Below, one piece after another: positions 27,339 to 35,827 of a DNA stretch of 64,000 nucleotides. Within the stretch, counting starts at the first letter, position 1. Each line of letters opens with the position of its first letter. The DNA comes from Spirosoma agri. Its GTDB lineage: Bacteria; Bacteroidota; Bacteroidia; Cytophagales; Spirosomataceae. Made by a program: the position numbers and the translations under genes. The notes under the pieces were generated by a model. It searched no databases. It worked only from the letters and a program-made list of their open reading frames with translations, and was not told the origin of the DNA. Where the stretch lies: contig NZ_JAAGNZ010000002.1 of assembly GCF_010747415.1 (NCBI RefSeq), forward strand, positions 868,001 through 932,000. The letters are read 5' to 3'.

Positions 27339-29993
27339 ATGAGTCCGAAACCGTCTAAGATGTCCAAGTCACCGCCTAAATGGGTCGATACGTTGCTTGG
27401 TTGGCTGGTGGCTCCGCAGCTGCGGGAGGAGGTTCTGGGCGACCTCCACGAACGCTACGCCCGGCGGGTGCAACGACTGGGGCCAGCTAAAGCCCGGCGC
27501 CTGTATTGGCGGGAGGTGCTGGCTTACCTGCGCCCGTCGGTTATGAAACGAAACGCTACGAATGCGTATGCTTCACCTTATTTTTTACGTCCGGATATGC
27601 TACGAAATTATGTCACTGTCGCTTGGCGAAACCTGATTCGCAACAAATCGTTTTCGACCATCAACCTGTTAGGGCTCGCCCTGGGTATGGCCTGTAGCCT
27701 CCTGATCATGCTGTGGGTGCAGGACGAACGCGGTGTGGATGGCTTTCACGCCAACGGCGACCACCTTTATCAGGTGTATGAACGCCAGTATTTTGACGGG
27801 CAGGCCCATGCCAGCTATTTTACGCAGGGCTTGTTGGCCGATGAGCTCAAGCGCACGATTCCCGAAGTCCAGTACGCCAGTGCGATAGAAGCAAGCTACC
27901 CGACTACATTTGACACGGGCGACAAAACCATTAAAATGAGCGGGACATTTGCGGGAGCGGACTTTTTTCGCATGTTCTCCTATCCGTTTTTGCAGGGAAC
28001 ACCCGCTGCGGCTTTGGGCAGTCCCGGCGGCATCGCCATCTCCCGGAAAATGGCCGAACAGTTTTTTGGTAGTCCCGAGCAGGCAATGGGCAAATCGATC
28101 CGGTACGAGAACCGGCAGAACTTGCGTATAACGGCCGTGTTTGATGACCTGCCCGCCAATTCATCGCAGCAATTCGATTTTTTGAGGCCGTGGACGGATT
28201 TTGTCAACGAGAATCCGTGGGCAAAAACCTGGACGAGCACCGACCCCATGACCTATGTACAACTGCGCCCGGATCGGGCCGGAAAACCAGCTGACGCGGC
28301 AAAGGTCGAAGCCAAAATCAAGGACTTTCTTTCTCGATACGTGCCAAAAAATAAAGGGTTTATCGTTGAACTAGGGCTACAACCGTATCCTGAAAAATAC
28401 CTGCATTCGACGTTCAAGAATGGCCAACTCGATGGGGGACGCATCGAATACGTTCGACTGTTCAGCATCGTGGCGGTCGTTATTCTGCTGATTGCCTGCA
28501 TCAACTTCATGAATCTGGCCACGGCCCGGTCTACCAAACGGGCTAAGGAAGTAGGCGTTCGCAAAGTGGTCGGGGCGGGTCGTTCATCCCTGATCGGGCA
28601 GTTTGTGGGGGAAGCGTTGCTGCTCACGTTCTTGTCGATCATGATCGCCATTGCGCTGGTGGCTTTGCTACTGCCGGCTTTTAGTACGCTTACAGGAAAG
28701 ATGCTGATCCTGCCACTTGGTCAACCCAGGTTTTGGGCGTCTTTGTTGGGGTTACTCGCATTGACTGGTTTCGTAGCAGGTAGTTATCCCGCGCTGTTTC
28801 TGTCGTCGTTGAGTCCGATCAGGGTGCTGAAAGGGAGCCTTTCGTCGGCAGGACTGCGGTTCGGGTCAGGCGTAACGTTCTTTCGGCAGGGCTTGGTCGT
28901 CGTTCAGTTTGGCCTGTCGATTCTGCTCATTGTCGGTACGATTGTGATCTATCGTCAGATGAGCTACGTGCAAACGAAGAACCTCGGCTACAATCGCGAA
29001 AATCTGATCTACGTACCCATCGAGGGCGATTTAATGCAGAAATACGAGCTGTTCAAAGACGAGCTGGGTAAGCAGGCAGGCATCGTGTCTATTTCCCGAA
29101 TGCGCGAATCGCCAACTGAGATCGGCCATCACGTTGACGATGTTAGCTGGTCGGGTAAAGATCCGAATCTGAGAACCGCTTTTGCCAATACCGCCGTTGG
29201 GTATGATTTTGTGAAAACACTGAAACTGAAACTCAACGATGGCCGTGATTTCTCGCCAGCATTTGGTACAGACTCGACGAGTTACATCATTAACGAAACG
29301 GCACTGGCTAAAATCGGCTATAAAAATCCGATTGGTCAATCCCTGGAGTGGGGGAGACGAACGGGCAGAATCATTGGTGTGCTAGCCGATTTTCATTTTA
29401 ATTCGATGCGTCAATCCATCGAGCCATTGATTATCAGACTGGATAAAAACGCCGTATGGGGTACCATCTTGATTCGCACCGAAGCGGGCAAGACCCAGGA
29501 GGCCATCGCCAGCCTGGAAAAAGTCTACAAAGAATTGAATCCTAAAACGCCGTTTACGTACCAGTTTTCGGATCAGGAATACGCAAAACTATACCGTAGT
29601 GAGCAGGTGGTGAGTCAGTTGGTCAACTATTTCGCTATTCTGGCCGTTTTCATTTCCTGCCTGGGCTTGTTTGGTCTGGCTGCCTTTACCGCTGAGCAGC
29701 GTACCAAAGAAATTGGGGTGCGCAAAGTACTGGGCGCATCGGTAACCAGTGTCGTTGCGATGTTATCGAAAGACTTTCTGAAGCTGGTCCTGATTGCTAT
29801 TATGTTGGCATCACCCGTTGCCTGGTATGTGATGAGTCAATGGTTGAAAGGCTTTATTTACAGGACAGAAATCGAGTGGTGGGTTTTTGCGCTGGCGGGA
29901 CTGCTGTCGGTTGGCATTGCGCTGCTGACCATCAGTTATCAGAGTATCAAAGCGGCCCTGATGAATCCGGTAAAAAGTTTAAGAAGTGAGTGA
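27339..29993 (+). CDS. Prefix-domain MacB/FtsX-like permease
   Basis: 884 residues from ATG 27339. A GTG at 27318, overlapping the previous stop codon, is in frame and possible; the frame is open further upstream inside 24610, which was ignored. The prefix is identical to that of 24610 for over 50 residues. The core starts at M87 (MLRNYVTVAWRNLIRNKSF) and is a close paralog of the adjacent prefix-less permease at 30870 (shared GLALGMACSLLI, VxxFHANG-type and QGTPxAAL motifs, ESPT-x-x-G in the second domain). After TM1 it has DERGVDGF instead of DELSYDRF. It ends the third PadR unit; a strong terminator follows the gap. Confidence 0.93.
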   Translation: MSPKPSKMSKSPPKWVDTLLGWLVAPQLREEVLGDLHERYARRVQRLGPAKARRLYWREVLAYLRPSVMKRNATNAYASPYFLRPDMLRNYVTVAWRNLIRNKSFSTINLLGLALGMACSLLIMLWVQDERGVDGFHANGDHLYQVYERQYFDGQAHASYFTQGLLADELKRTIPEVQYASAIEASYPTTFDTGDKTIKMSGTFAGADFFRMFSYPFLQGTPAAALGSPGGIAISRKMAEQFFGSPEQAMGKSIRYENRQNLRITAVFDDLPANSSQQFDFLRPWTDFVNENPWAKTWTSTDPMTYVQLRPDRAGKPADAAKVEAKIKDFLSRYVPKNKGFIVELGLQPYPEKYLHSTFKNGQLDGGRIEYVRLFSIVAVVILLIACINFMNLATARSTKRAKEVGVRKVVGAGRSSLIGQFVGEALLLTFLSIMIAIALVALLLPAFSTLTGKMLILPLGQPRFWASLLGLLALTGFVAGSYPALFLSSLSPIRVLKGSLSSAGLRFGSGVTFFRQGLVVVQFGLSILLIVGTIVIYRQMSYVQTKNLGYNRENLIYVPIEGDLMQKYELFKDELGKQAGIVSISRMRESPTEIGHHVDDVSWSGKDPNLRTAFANTAVGYDFVKTLKLKLNDGRDFSPAFGTDSTSYIINETALAKIGYKNPIGQSLEWGRRTGRIIGVLADFHFNSMRQSIEPLIIRLDKNAVWGTILIRTEAGKTQEAIASLEKVYKELNPKTPFTYQFSDQEYAKLYRSEQVVSQLVNYFAILAVFISCLGLFGLAAFTAEQRTKEIGVRKVLGASVTSVVAMLSKDFLKLVLIAIMLASPVAWYVMSQWLKGFIYRTEIEWWVFALAGLLSVGIALLTISYQSIKAALMNPVKSLRSE

Positions 29994-30063
29994 GGACGCT
30001 GCGGCTGTGATTGCTGGTGGGTGACTCGTAGGTTTGCCCGGCCTTTTCGAGACGGGATACTGC

Positions 30064-30100
30064 CGTTCACAATCGGACGTGAATTGTCCACTTTCGGACA
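30064..30100 (+). promoter_or_regulatory. Paired inverted-repeat activator site upstream of 30196
   Basis: CGTTC-N6-GGACG (30064-30079) and TGTCC-N6-GGACA (30085-30100, perfect), start to start 21 bp. Confidence 0.73.
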
Positions 30101-30114
30101 ACGATAATTAGTGT

Positions 30115-30146
30115 AAGGCCGTTTCTGATACAGAAACGGCCTTTTT
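30115..30146 (+). terminator. Intrinsic terminator between activator pair and promoter
   Basis: Perfect 13-bp stem (30115-30127 with 30131-30143), three-base loop and T-run. It sits between the paired sites and the -24/-12 element, as at 11155-11190. Confidence 0.88.
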
Positions 30147-30151
30147 GGTTC

Positions 30152-30167
30152 ATGGCACGGCTGTTGA
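30152..30167 (+). promoter_or_regulatory. Sigma-54-type -24/-12 promoter of 30196
   Basis: ATGG-CACGGCTGTT-GA, with the canonical -24 block TGGCACG. The GG starts 53 bp after the right activator site; the -12 G is 30 bp before the ATG. Confidence 0.68.
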
Positions 30168-30195
30168 ACAGTTGCTGGTTAGTCTGACATACTTT

Positions 30196-30825
30196 ATGAA
30201 ATCTATTCTTACGTTCCTGTTGCTTGGTGCTGGTTTCGGCGCGTTGGCACAATCATCGTCGTCACTCAGTACAGTCATCAATGACGACGATAAAACAATG
30301 TCTATTCTGATCGAAGGCGATCGCAATGGACAGGCCATTAAGTATAATCAAAAATTTGACGTACGTAAATTGAGTGCTGCCGATAAAGATGCCCTCAAAA
30401 GCCGGGTGCTGGATTCGCTGGGGGTCGGTGAGTCTGCGCTTGGGTCGGAAGCCGTTACGAGCCGGGATCGAACACCCCGCGGGACCGTCGGCGGACCTAC
30501 TCCACCGAAACCTGCCAAGAATGGACCGATGAGCGGTTCGGGACCATCCGTTTCGACGGGCACATCGGCAAACGCGGGTCAGGCGACGGTTACGTTTCAG
30601 TGTGAAAGCTGCGCGGGCAAAGTGAAGCTGGAAGTGGCCAGCCCAACGGAGGACTACGCCATTGAACGGGACACGAAAGTAAACACTGACAAACGCTTCT
30701 TCCCGTACCAGTTGACGCTGAGCCCCGGTGAGTACACCCTCAAGTATTACCAGAACGGCGTGCTACAAACTCAGTCCAAATTCACGGCTAAAGTGGGCGA
30801 AGCGAATACGGTTGTCATTAAATAA
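30196..30825 (+). CDS. Secreted protein of unknown function (5654/30196 family)
   Basis: 209 residues from ATG 30196; the frame opens at 30145, but only 30196 gives the signal peptide MKSILTFLLLGAGFGALAQ. The first about 75 mature residues align with 5654 (ISILIEGDRNGQAIKYNQKF-like strands, then a helix ending in VLDSLG). The middle (about 85-140) is a low-complexity P/G/S/T linker. The C-terminal about 70 residues are distinct, with a CESC pair in a QCESCAGKVKLEVASP segment and a beta-rich end (GEYTLKYYQNG). It is the first gene of the long 30196-55743 unit, 44 bp before the next permease. The CxxC pair may bind metal or form a disulfide; unproven. Confidence 0.85.
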   Translation: MKSILTFLLLGAGFGALAQSSSSLSTVINDDDKTMSILIEGDRNGQAIKYNQKFDVRKLSAADKDALKSRVLDSLGVGESALGSEAVTSRDRTPRGTVGGPTPPKPAKNGPMSGSGPSVSTGTSANAGQATVTFQCESCAGKVKLEVASPTEDYAIERDTKVNTDKRFFPYQLTLSPGEYTLKYYQNGVLQTQSKFTAKVGEANTVVIK

Positions 30826-30869
30826 TTCGGCGTTGCCCGTTTTGTACACGCCTACGCTTCCTGATCACT

Positions 30870-33239
30870 ATGCTACGAAATTACCTTAAAATAGCCTGGC
30901 GAAACATCGTTCGTAACAAGACATTTTCGGCCATCAACATGCTCGGCCTTGCGCTGGGTATGGCGTGTAGCCTCCTGATTTTCTTGTGGATTCAGGATGA
31001 GCTACGCGTGGATAATTACCACGCCAATGGCCCTCAGCTGTACAACGTCATGGAGCGCCAGTTCTACGATGGTAAGGTTGTTGCGCATGGGGCGACACCG
31101 GGTTTGCTGGCCTACGAGTTGAAAAAACAGTTTCCGGAGGTGCTGTATGCGGCAGGGTTTACCGGTTGGGATGCCCACCTGACCTTTACCGTCGGCAACA
31201 AACTAAACAAAGAAGCTGGCCGGTGGGTCGGTGCCGACTGGTTCAAGATGTTTAGCATTCCGCTGCTGGCCGGAACGCCCCAAACGGCCCTGAACGAACC
31301 CAATAACCTCGCGATTTCCCGGAAGGTAGCCGAAAACTATTTTGGCAGTGCACAGGCTGCCCTGGGAAAGTCGATGCGAATTGATAATCAGAAGGACTAT
31401 CGGGTCAGTGCCGTTTTTGAGAATATGCCCGAGCAATCTACCGACAAGTACGATTTTTTGCTTAACTGGGAGGATTGCATCCGTCGGAACGATTGGATGA
31501 AACAATGGGATAACAACGGACCCCGGACACGCATCATGCTTCGCCCCGACGCGAACGTGGTGAACCTGGAAGCCAAGCTGAAAACGTTTCTGAAAAAGTA
31601 CAACAATGGCCTTGGCCCTAACTTCAACATCGAGTTGTTCCTGCAACCATATGGCGAAGCTTATCTGTACTCAAACTTTGAAAATGGGCAGCAATCGGGT
31701 GGGCGAATTGAATACGTGCGTCTGTTTGGCGTCGTTGCCGTTTTCCTCTTGCTGATCGCCTGCATCAACTTCATGAACCTGGCTACGGCTCGCTCAGCTC
31801 GTCGGGCGCGGGAGGTCGGTGTTCGGAAAGTGGTTGGGGCTATGCGGAGTTTGCTGGTTGGTCAGTTCGTTGGCGAAGCCCTGCTGCTGACGGTACTCGC
31901 TTTGCTGATTGCTCTTTCTCTCGTCGTGTTGATCCTGCCCGCTTTTAATACCCTGACGGGCAAACACATTGGGTTGCAACCAACGCAGGCTTCTTTTTGG
32001 CTGATGTTGCTGGGCATGACGCTCGTTACGGGCATCGTGGCGGGGAGTTATCCGGCGTTATTTCTGTCATCGCTCAATCCGGTTCGGGTGCTGAAGGGTT
32101 CGCTCAAATTTGGGGCGGGTGCGCGGTTGTTTCGGCAGGGGTTGGTCGTCTTTCAGTTTGTGCTATCGATGCTGCTGATCGTGGGCACGATGGTCGTATA
32201 CCGGCAGGTGAATTATGTGCAAACCAAAAATCTCGGTTACGACCGCGAAAATTTGATCCTGCTCTCTTCCGACGGCGAGGTAGGAACGAAATTTGAAACG
32301 TTCAAGAATGAGGCTTTGCAATTGCCCGGTGTTCAGGTAGTGTCGTACATGGATGAGTCGCCGACGGGCTTAGGCAACAACACGGGGGGGATACAATGGC
32401 CTGGAAAAGATCCCAACGTGGATATTCTTTTCACGCACGTGAGCGTCGGCTATGATTTTTTGAAAGCCTTGAAAACCAAGGTGCAAGGTCGCGACTTTTC
32501 GAAGGAGTTTGGCACCGATTCCAGCAACTACCTGATCAACAAAGCCGCGCTCAAACGTATTGGCTACCAAAATCCAATCGGTCAACCACTGACTATGTGG
32601 GGCAAATCGGGCAAAATTATCGGTGTGCTGGATGATTTTCACTTCCAGTCTCTGCACGAATCCATTCAGCCGCTTATTGTTCGGCTGAGTCCCGAGGTGT
32701 CAGGCAAAAGTATTCTGGTTCGTACGCAGCCGGGCCAGACGAAACAGGCACTGGCTAGTCTGGAATCGTTCAGTAAAGCGTTCAATCCCAAGGTTCCGTT
32801 CGCCTACAAGTTTGTAGACGAGGAGTACCAGAAGCTATACAGAAGCGAGACCGTTGTTGGTAGTTTGACGAATTACTTCGCGTTTCTGGCCATTTTCATT
32901 TCCTGCCTGGGTCTATTTGGCTTGTCGGCATTCACCGCTGAGCAACGCACCAAAGAAATCGGTGTTCGGAAAGTACTTGGCGCATCGGTAGGCAGTATTG
33001 TTGGACTGCTCTCGCAGGATTTCCTGAAGCTGGTACTGCTGGCTATTGTCATTGCTTCCCCACTGGCCTGGTATGCGATGAACCAGTGGTTGCACAGCTA
33101 CGCCTACAAGACTGAGCTGTCGTGGTGGATGTTCGCGCTAGCGGGGTTGCTGGCCATCGTGATTGCGTTTGTAACAATAAGTTTTCAAAGTATCAAAGCG
33201 GCTCTGACCAATCCAGTACGGTCATTACGATCGGAATGA
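30870..33239 (+). CDS. MacB/FtsX-like ABC transporter permease
   Basis: 789 residues, no prefix domain. The closest visible paralog is the core of the preceding permease 27339. After TM1 it reads IQDELRVDNYHANG. The first FtsX block is at about 297 (IACINFMNLATARSARRAREVGVRKVVGAM) and the second at about 690. A DESPTGLGNNTGG stretch marks the second extracytoplasmic domain. Tail NPVRSLRSE. First permease behind the secreted protein 30196, probably under the same sigma-54-type promoter. Confidence 0.94.
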   Translation: MLRNYLKIAWRNIVRNKTFSAINMLGLALGMACSLLIFLWIQDELRVDNYHANGPQLYNVMERQFYDGKVVAHGATPGLLAYELKKQFPEVLYAAGFTGWDAHLTFTVGNKLNKEAGRWVGADWFKMFSIPLLAGTPQTALNEPNNLAISRKVAENYFGSAQAALGKSMRIDNQKDYRVSAVFENMPEQSTDKYDFLLNWEDCIRRNDWMKQWDNNGPRTRIMLRPDANVVNLEAKLKTFLKKYNNGLGPNFNIELFLQPYGEAYLYSNFENGQQSGGRIEYVRLFGVVAVFLLLIACINFMNLATARSARRAREVGVRKVVGAMRSLLVGQFVGEALLLTVLALLIALSLVVLILPAFNTLTGKHIGLQPTQASFWLMLLGMTLVTGIVAGSYPALFLSSLNPVRVLKGSLKFGAGARLFRQGLVVFQFVLSMLLIVGTMVVYRQVNYVQTKNLGYDRENLILLSSDGEVGTKFETFKNEALQLPGVQVVSYMDESPTGLGNNTGGIQWPGKDPNVDILFTHVSVGYDFLKALKTKVQGRDFSKEFGTDSSNYLINKAALKRIGYQNPIGQPLTMWGKSGKIIGVLDDFHFQSLHESIQPLIVRLSPEVSGKSILVRTQPGQTKQALASLESFSKAFNPKVPFAYKFVDEEYQKLYRSETVVGSLTNYFAFLAIFISCLGLFGLSAFTAEQRTKEIGVRKVLGASVGSIVGLLSQDFLKLVLLAIVIASPLAWYAMNQWLHSYAYKTELSWWMFALAGLLAIVIAFVTISFQSIKAALTNPVRSLRSE

Positions 33240-33240
33240 T

Positions 33241-33320
33241 GTAGAGCCGCAACTCTTTGCGGCTCTTATGCGTCAGCAAAAACCATCCGGGTATTAAGCC
33301 GCAAAGGGTTGCGGCTATAC
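33241..33320. repeat. GTAGAG-family palindromic repeat, copy 5 (variant stems)
   Basis: Hairpins GAGCCGCAA / TTGCGGCTC and AGCCGCAA / TTGCGGCT flank a TGCGTCAGCAA core and CCATCCGG. Compared with copy 1 the stem base A of GAGACGC is C here, and the opposite arm carries the matching G, so pairing is kept. Confidence 0.8.
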
Positions 33321-33344
33321 AGGTTGACTACAAACCAAATAATT

Positions 33345-35762
33345 ATGCTACGGAACTACCTTAAAATCGCCTGGCGGAATCTCATCACCAACAAGGCCTA
33401 TTCAGCCATCAATATCGGTGGGCTGGCGGTAGGCATGGCGGCTACGCTGCTCATTTTCCAGTACGTTGCTTTCGAACGGAGTTACGACCGATTCCACGAA
33501 CATGCCGACCGTATTTTTCGCGTCAAAGCCGACCGGTACGAGAAAGGCGTGCTATCGACCGAGTGGGCGGGCGGTCCGTTTGCCGTTGGCAGCAACCTGA
33601 AGGCTGCGTTTCAGGAAGTGGAAAAATACGCCCAGATTTATGTTCGGAATAACCTGTTGCTGGAAGTAAACAACCGAAAGTATAAAATAGAGCAAGGCGC
33701 ATTTGCCACCCCGTCGTTTTTCGACGTTTTCTCCTATCCGCTGCTGACGGGCAGTAAGCAAACCGCGCTGACCGACCCCAATACGGGGGTTATTTCGGCC
33801 TCCCTGGCGAAGCGGTTATTCGGGACCAAAAATCCGATGGGGCAGCTCATCCTGATCGAACGCGAATTTCCAATCCGAGTAACCGGTGTCTATCAGGACT
33901 TCCCCAAAAACTCTCATCTGAAAGCCGACTACCTGATGTCGTTCAGTACCTTTCAACGGTTGGCGAATCCCAAAAATGAACCGGATAAAGTTTTCGAAAA
34001 TGCCTGGGACTGGGATGGTTGCCTGACGTATCTGCTGGTAAAACCGGGCACAGATCCCGAAAAGCTAGCGGCAAAATTCCCTGCTTTTCTGAAGAGCAAA
34101 GAGCAGCTGGATCCAAAAATGGACAACGGGCTGATGCTGCATTTACAGCGCCTGACCGACATTCACCTGTATTCCCATTTTATGTTTGAAGCCAGCCCCA
34201 ACGGCGATGGTAATTCGGTGTATGTGTTGCTGTGCGTGGCCTTTTTTATCATTTCCATTGCCTGGATCAACTACATCAATCTGGCCACGGCCCGCGCCAT
34301 TGGCCGGGCCAAAGAAGTGGGCGTTCGGAAAGCCGTTGGGTCGTACCGAAGTCAGTTGATCGGGCAGTTCCTGATCGAGTCGGCCCTACTCAACTTCATG
34401 GCCGTTATCGTGGCCTTTATCGGTATCCTGCTGGCCCTTCCGCTGTTCAATCAGTTTACGGATCAAGAGGTAACGTACTCATTCGTGTGGTCGATCCGTT
34501 TCTGGCTCGGCTTAGGATCGATGTATGCCATTGGAACCCTGTTGTCGGGGGCGTATCCAGCGTTTGTACTGTCTAACTTCAATCCGGTTTCAGTCCTCAA
34601 AAATGGCGTTTCGGCGTTTAAAGAGGGTGTTTTTCTGCGAAAATCGTTGGTCGTTATCCAGTTTTCGGCCTCGGTTTTTCTGCTGGTTGGCACCATCACC
34701 GTATTCCGTCAATTGCAGTTTATGCGTAGCCAGAATCTGGGGATCGATATTGGCCAGACACTGGTGGTAGACCGGCCGATAAACGACTCCACGCGCGTAA
34801 CCAAAACGAAGGCTTTCAAAACGTACCTGCTTCAGCAATTGGCGATTAAAAGCATTGCCGTAGCGGGGTCAATTCCCGGTGAAAAGGTGGAGTTCAACGC
34901 GGGAGGTATTCGCGTGGCGGGTACGCCCCAGGAAGCCGGGAAACAGTACCGCGTGATTGGAGTCGACTACGATTTTATCAATTCGTTCGGTATGAAGGTC
35001 ATTGCCGGGCGCAATTTCGACACAAAACTGGGCGAAAAGGATGCCGTGGTTTTTAATAAAACCGGTATCAGGCAGTTAGGATTCACCAGTCCGGAAAAAG
35101 CCCTGGGGCAGAAAATAGATTTCTGGGGAGACATCCTCACAATCGTTGGGGTAGTCGATGATTTCCATCAGCAGTCGCTACGGGAAGCCTACGAGCCGCT
35201 CATTTTACGCCTTGACCCCGGCGTGAACGGGCAGTTGTCTATTAAGCTGACCGACCGTAATCCCGCGCAGGGAATCGCTACGGTACGAGAAGCCTGGTCG
35301 CAATTTTTCCCGACCGACCCGTTTGTGTACTCGTTTTTAAATGAACGGTACGACAAACAATACCGGGCCGATGAGCGGTTTGGGCAGGTGTTCGGCTTTT
35401 TCACGCTGATGGCGATACTGGTAGCCTGCTTAGGTCTGCTCGGCCTTGCCACGTTCACGGCGCAACAGCGCACCAAAGAAATCGGTGTCCGTAAAGTGCT
35501 GGGAGCCAGTGTCGGTAGTATCATCTCACTACTGTCCAAAGATTTCCTGAAACTGGTCTTGATTGCCATTGTGATTGCCAGTCCAGTTGCCTGGTACGCC
35601 ATGAACCGCTGGCTACAGGACTTCGCCTATAAAATCGACATCGAATGGTGGATGTTTGCCCTGGCAGGCATTCTGGCCGTATGCATTGCGCTGCTGACGG
35701 TAAGTTTCCAGAGTGTGAAAGCGGCTCTGATGAATCCGGTGCAATCCCTGAAAAGCGACTAA
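33345..35762 (+). CDS. MacB/FtsX-like ABC transporter permease (WINY subtype)
   Basis: 805 residues from ATG 33345 (family start MLRNYLKIAWRNL); the frame open from 33309 includes part of the repeat. The first FtsX block (about 306) is IAWINYINLATARAIGRAKEVGVRKAVGSYRS: tryptophan replaces the usual cysteine. With 43181 and 56010 it shares this change or a close one, a QFMRSQNLGI-type segment after the middle membrane span, and a D-K-Q-Y-(R/K)-A-D motif before the second FtsX block (about 706). Tail NPVQSLKSD, shared with the next gene. Confidence 0.93.
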   Translation: MLRNYLKIAWRNLITNKAYSAINIGGLAVGMAATLLIFQYVAFERSYDRFHEHADRIFRVKADRYEKGVLSTEWAGGPFAVGSNLKAAFQEVEKYAQIYVRNNLLLEVNNRKYKIEQGAFATPSFFDVFSYPLLTGSKQTALTDPNTGVISASLAKRLFGTKNPMGQLILIEREFPIRVTGVYQDFPKNSHLKADYLMSFSTFQRLANPKNEPDKVFENAWDWDGCLTYLLVKPGTDPEKLAAKFPAFLKSKEQLDPKMDNGLMLHLQRLTDIHLYSHFMFEASPNGDGNSVYVLLCVAFFIISIAWINYINLATARAIGRAKEVGVRKAVGSYRSQLIGQFLIESALLNFMAVIVAFIGILLALPLFNQFTDQEVTYSFVWSIRFWLGLGSMYAIGTLLSGAYPAFVLSNFNPVSVLKNGVSAFKEGVFLRKSLVVIQFSASVFLLVGTITVFRQLQFMRSQNLGIDIGQTLVVDRPINDSTRVTKTKAFKTYLLQQLAIKSIAVAGSIPGEKVEFNAGGIRVAGTPQEAGKQYRVIGVDYDFINSFGMKVIAGRNFDTKLGEKDAVVFNKTGIRQLGFTSPEKALGQKIDFWGDILTIVGVVDDFHQQSLREAYEPLILRLDPGVNGQLSIKLTDRNPAQGIATVREAWSQFFPTDPFVYSFLNERYDKQYRADERFGQVFGFFTLMAILVACLGLLGLATFTAQQRTKEIGVRKVLGASVGSIISLLSKDFLKLVLIAIVIASPVAWYAMNRWLQDFAYKIDIEWWMFALAGILAVCIALLTVSFQSVKAALMNPVQSLKSD

Positions 35763-35768
35763 CAAGCT

Positions 35769-35806
35769 TTCCGTGAGCGGACGATTTAAATCGTCCGCTC
35801 ACGGAA
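35769..35806. repeat. 38-bp perfect palindrome, copy A
   Basis: TTCCGTGAGCGGACGATTT followed by its exact reverse complement, centre TTTAAA, flanked by AAGC and GAAATAACC. Copy B at 45614-45651 has the same flanks. Confidence 0.9.
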
Positions 35807-35827
35807 GAAATAACCTCCTAACAAACG

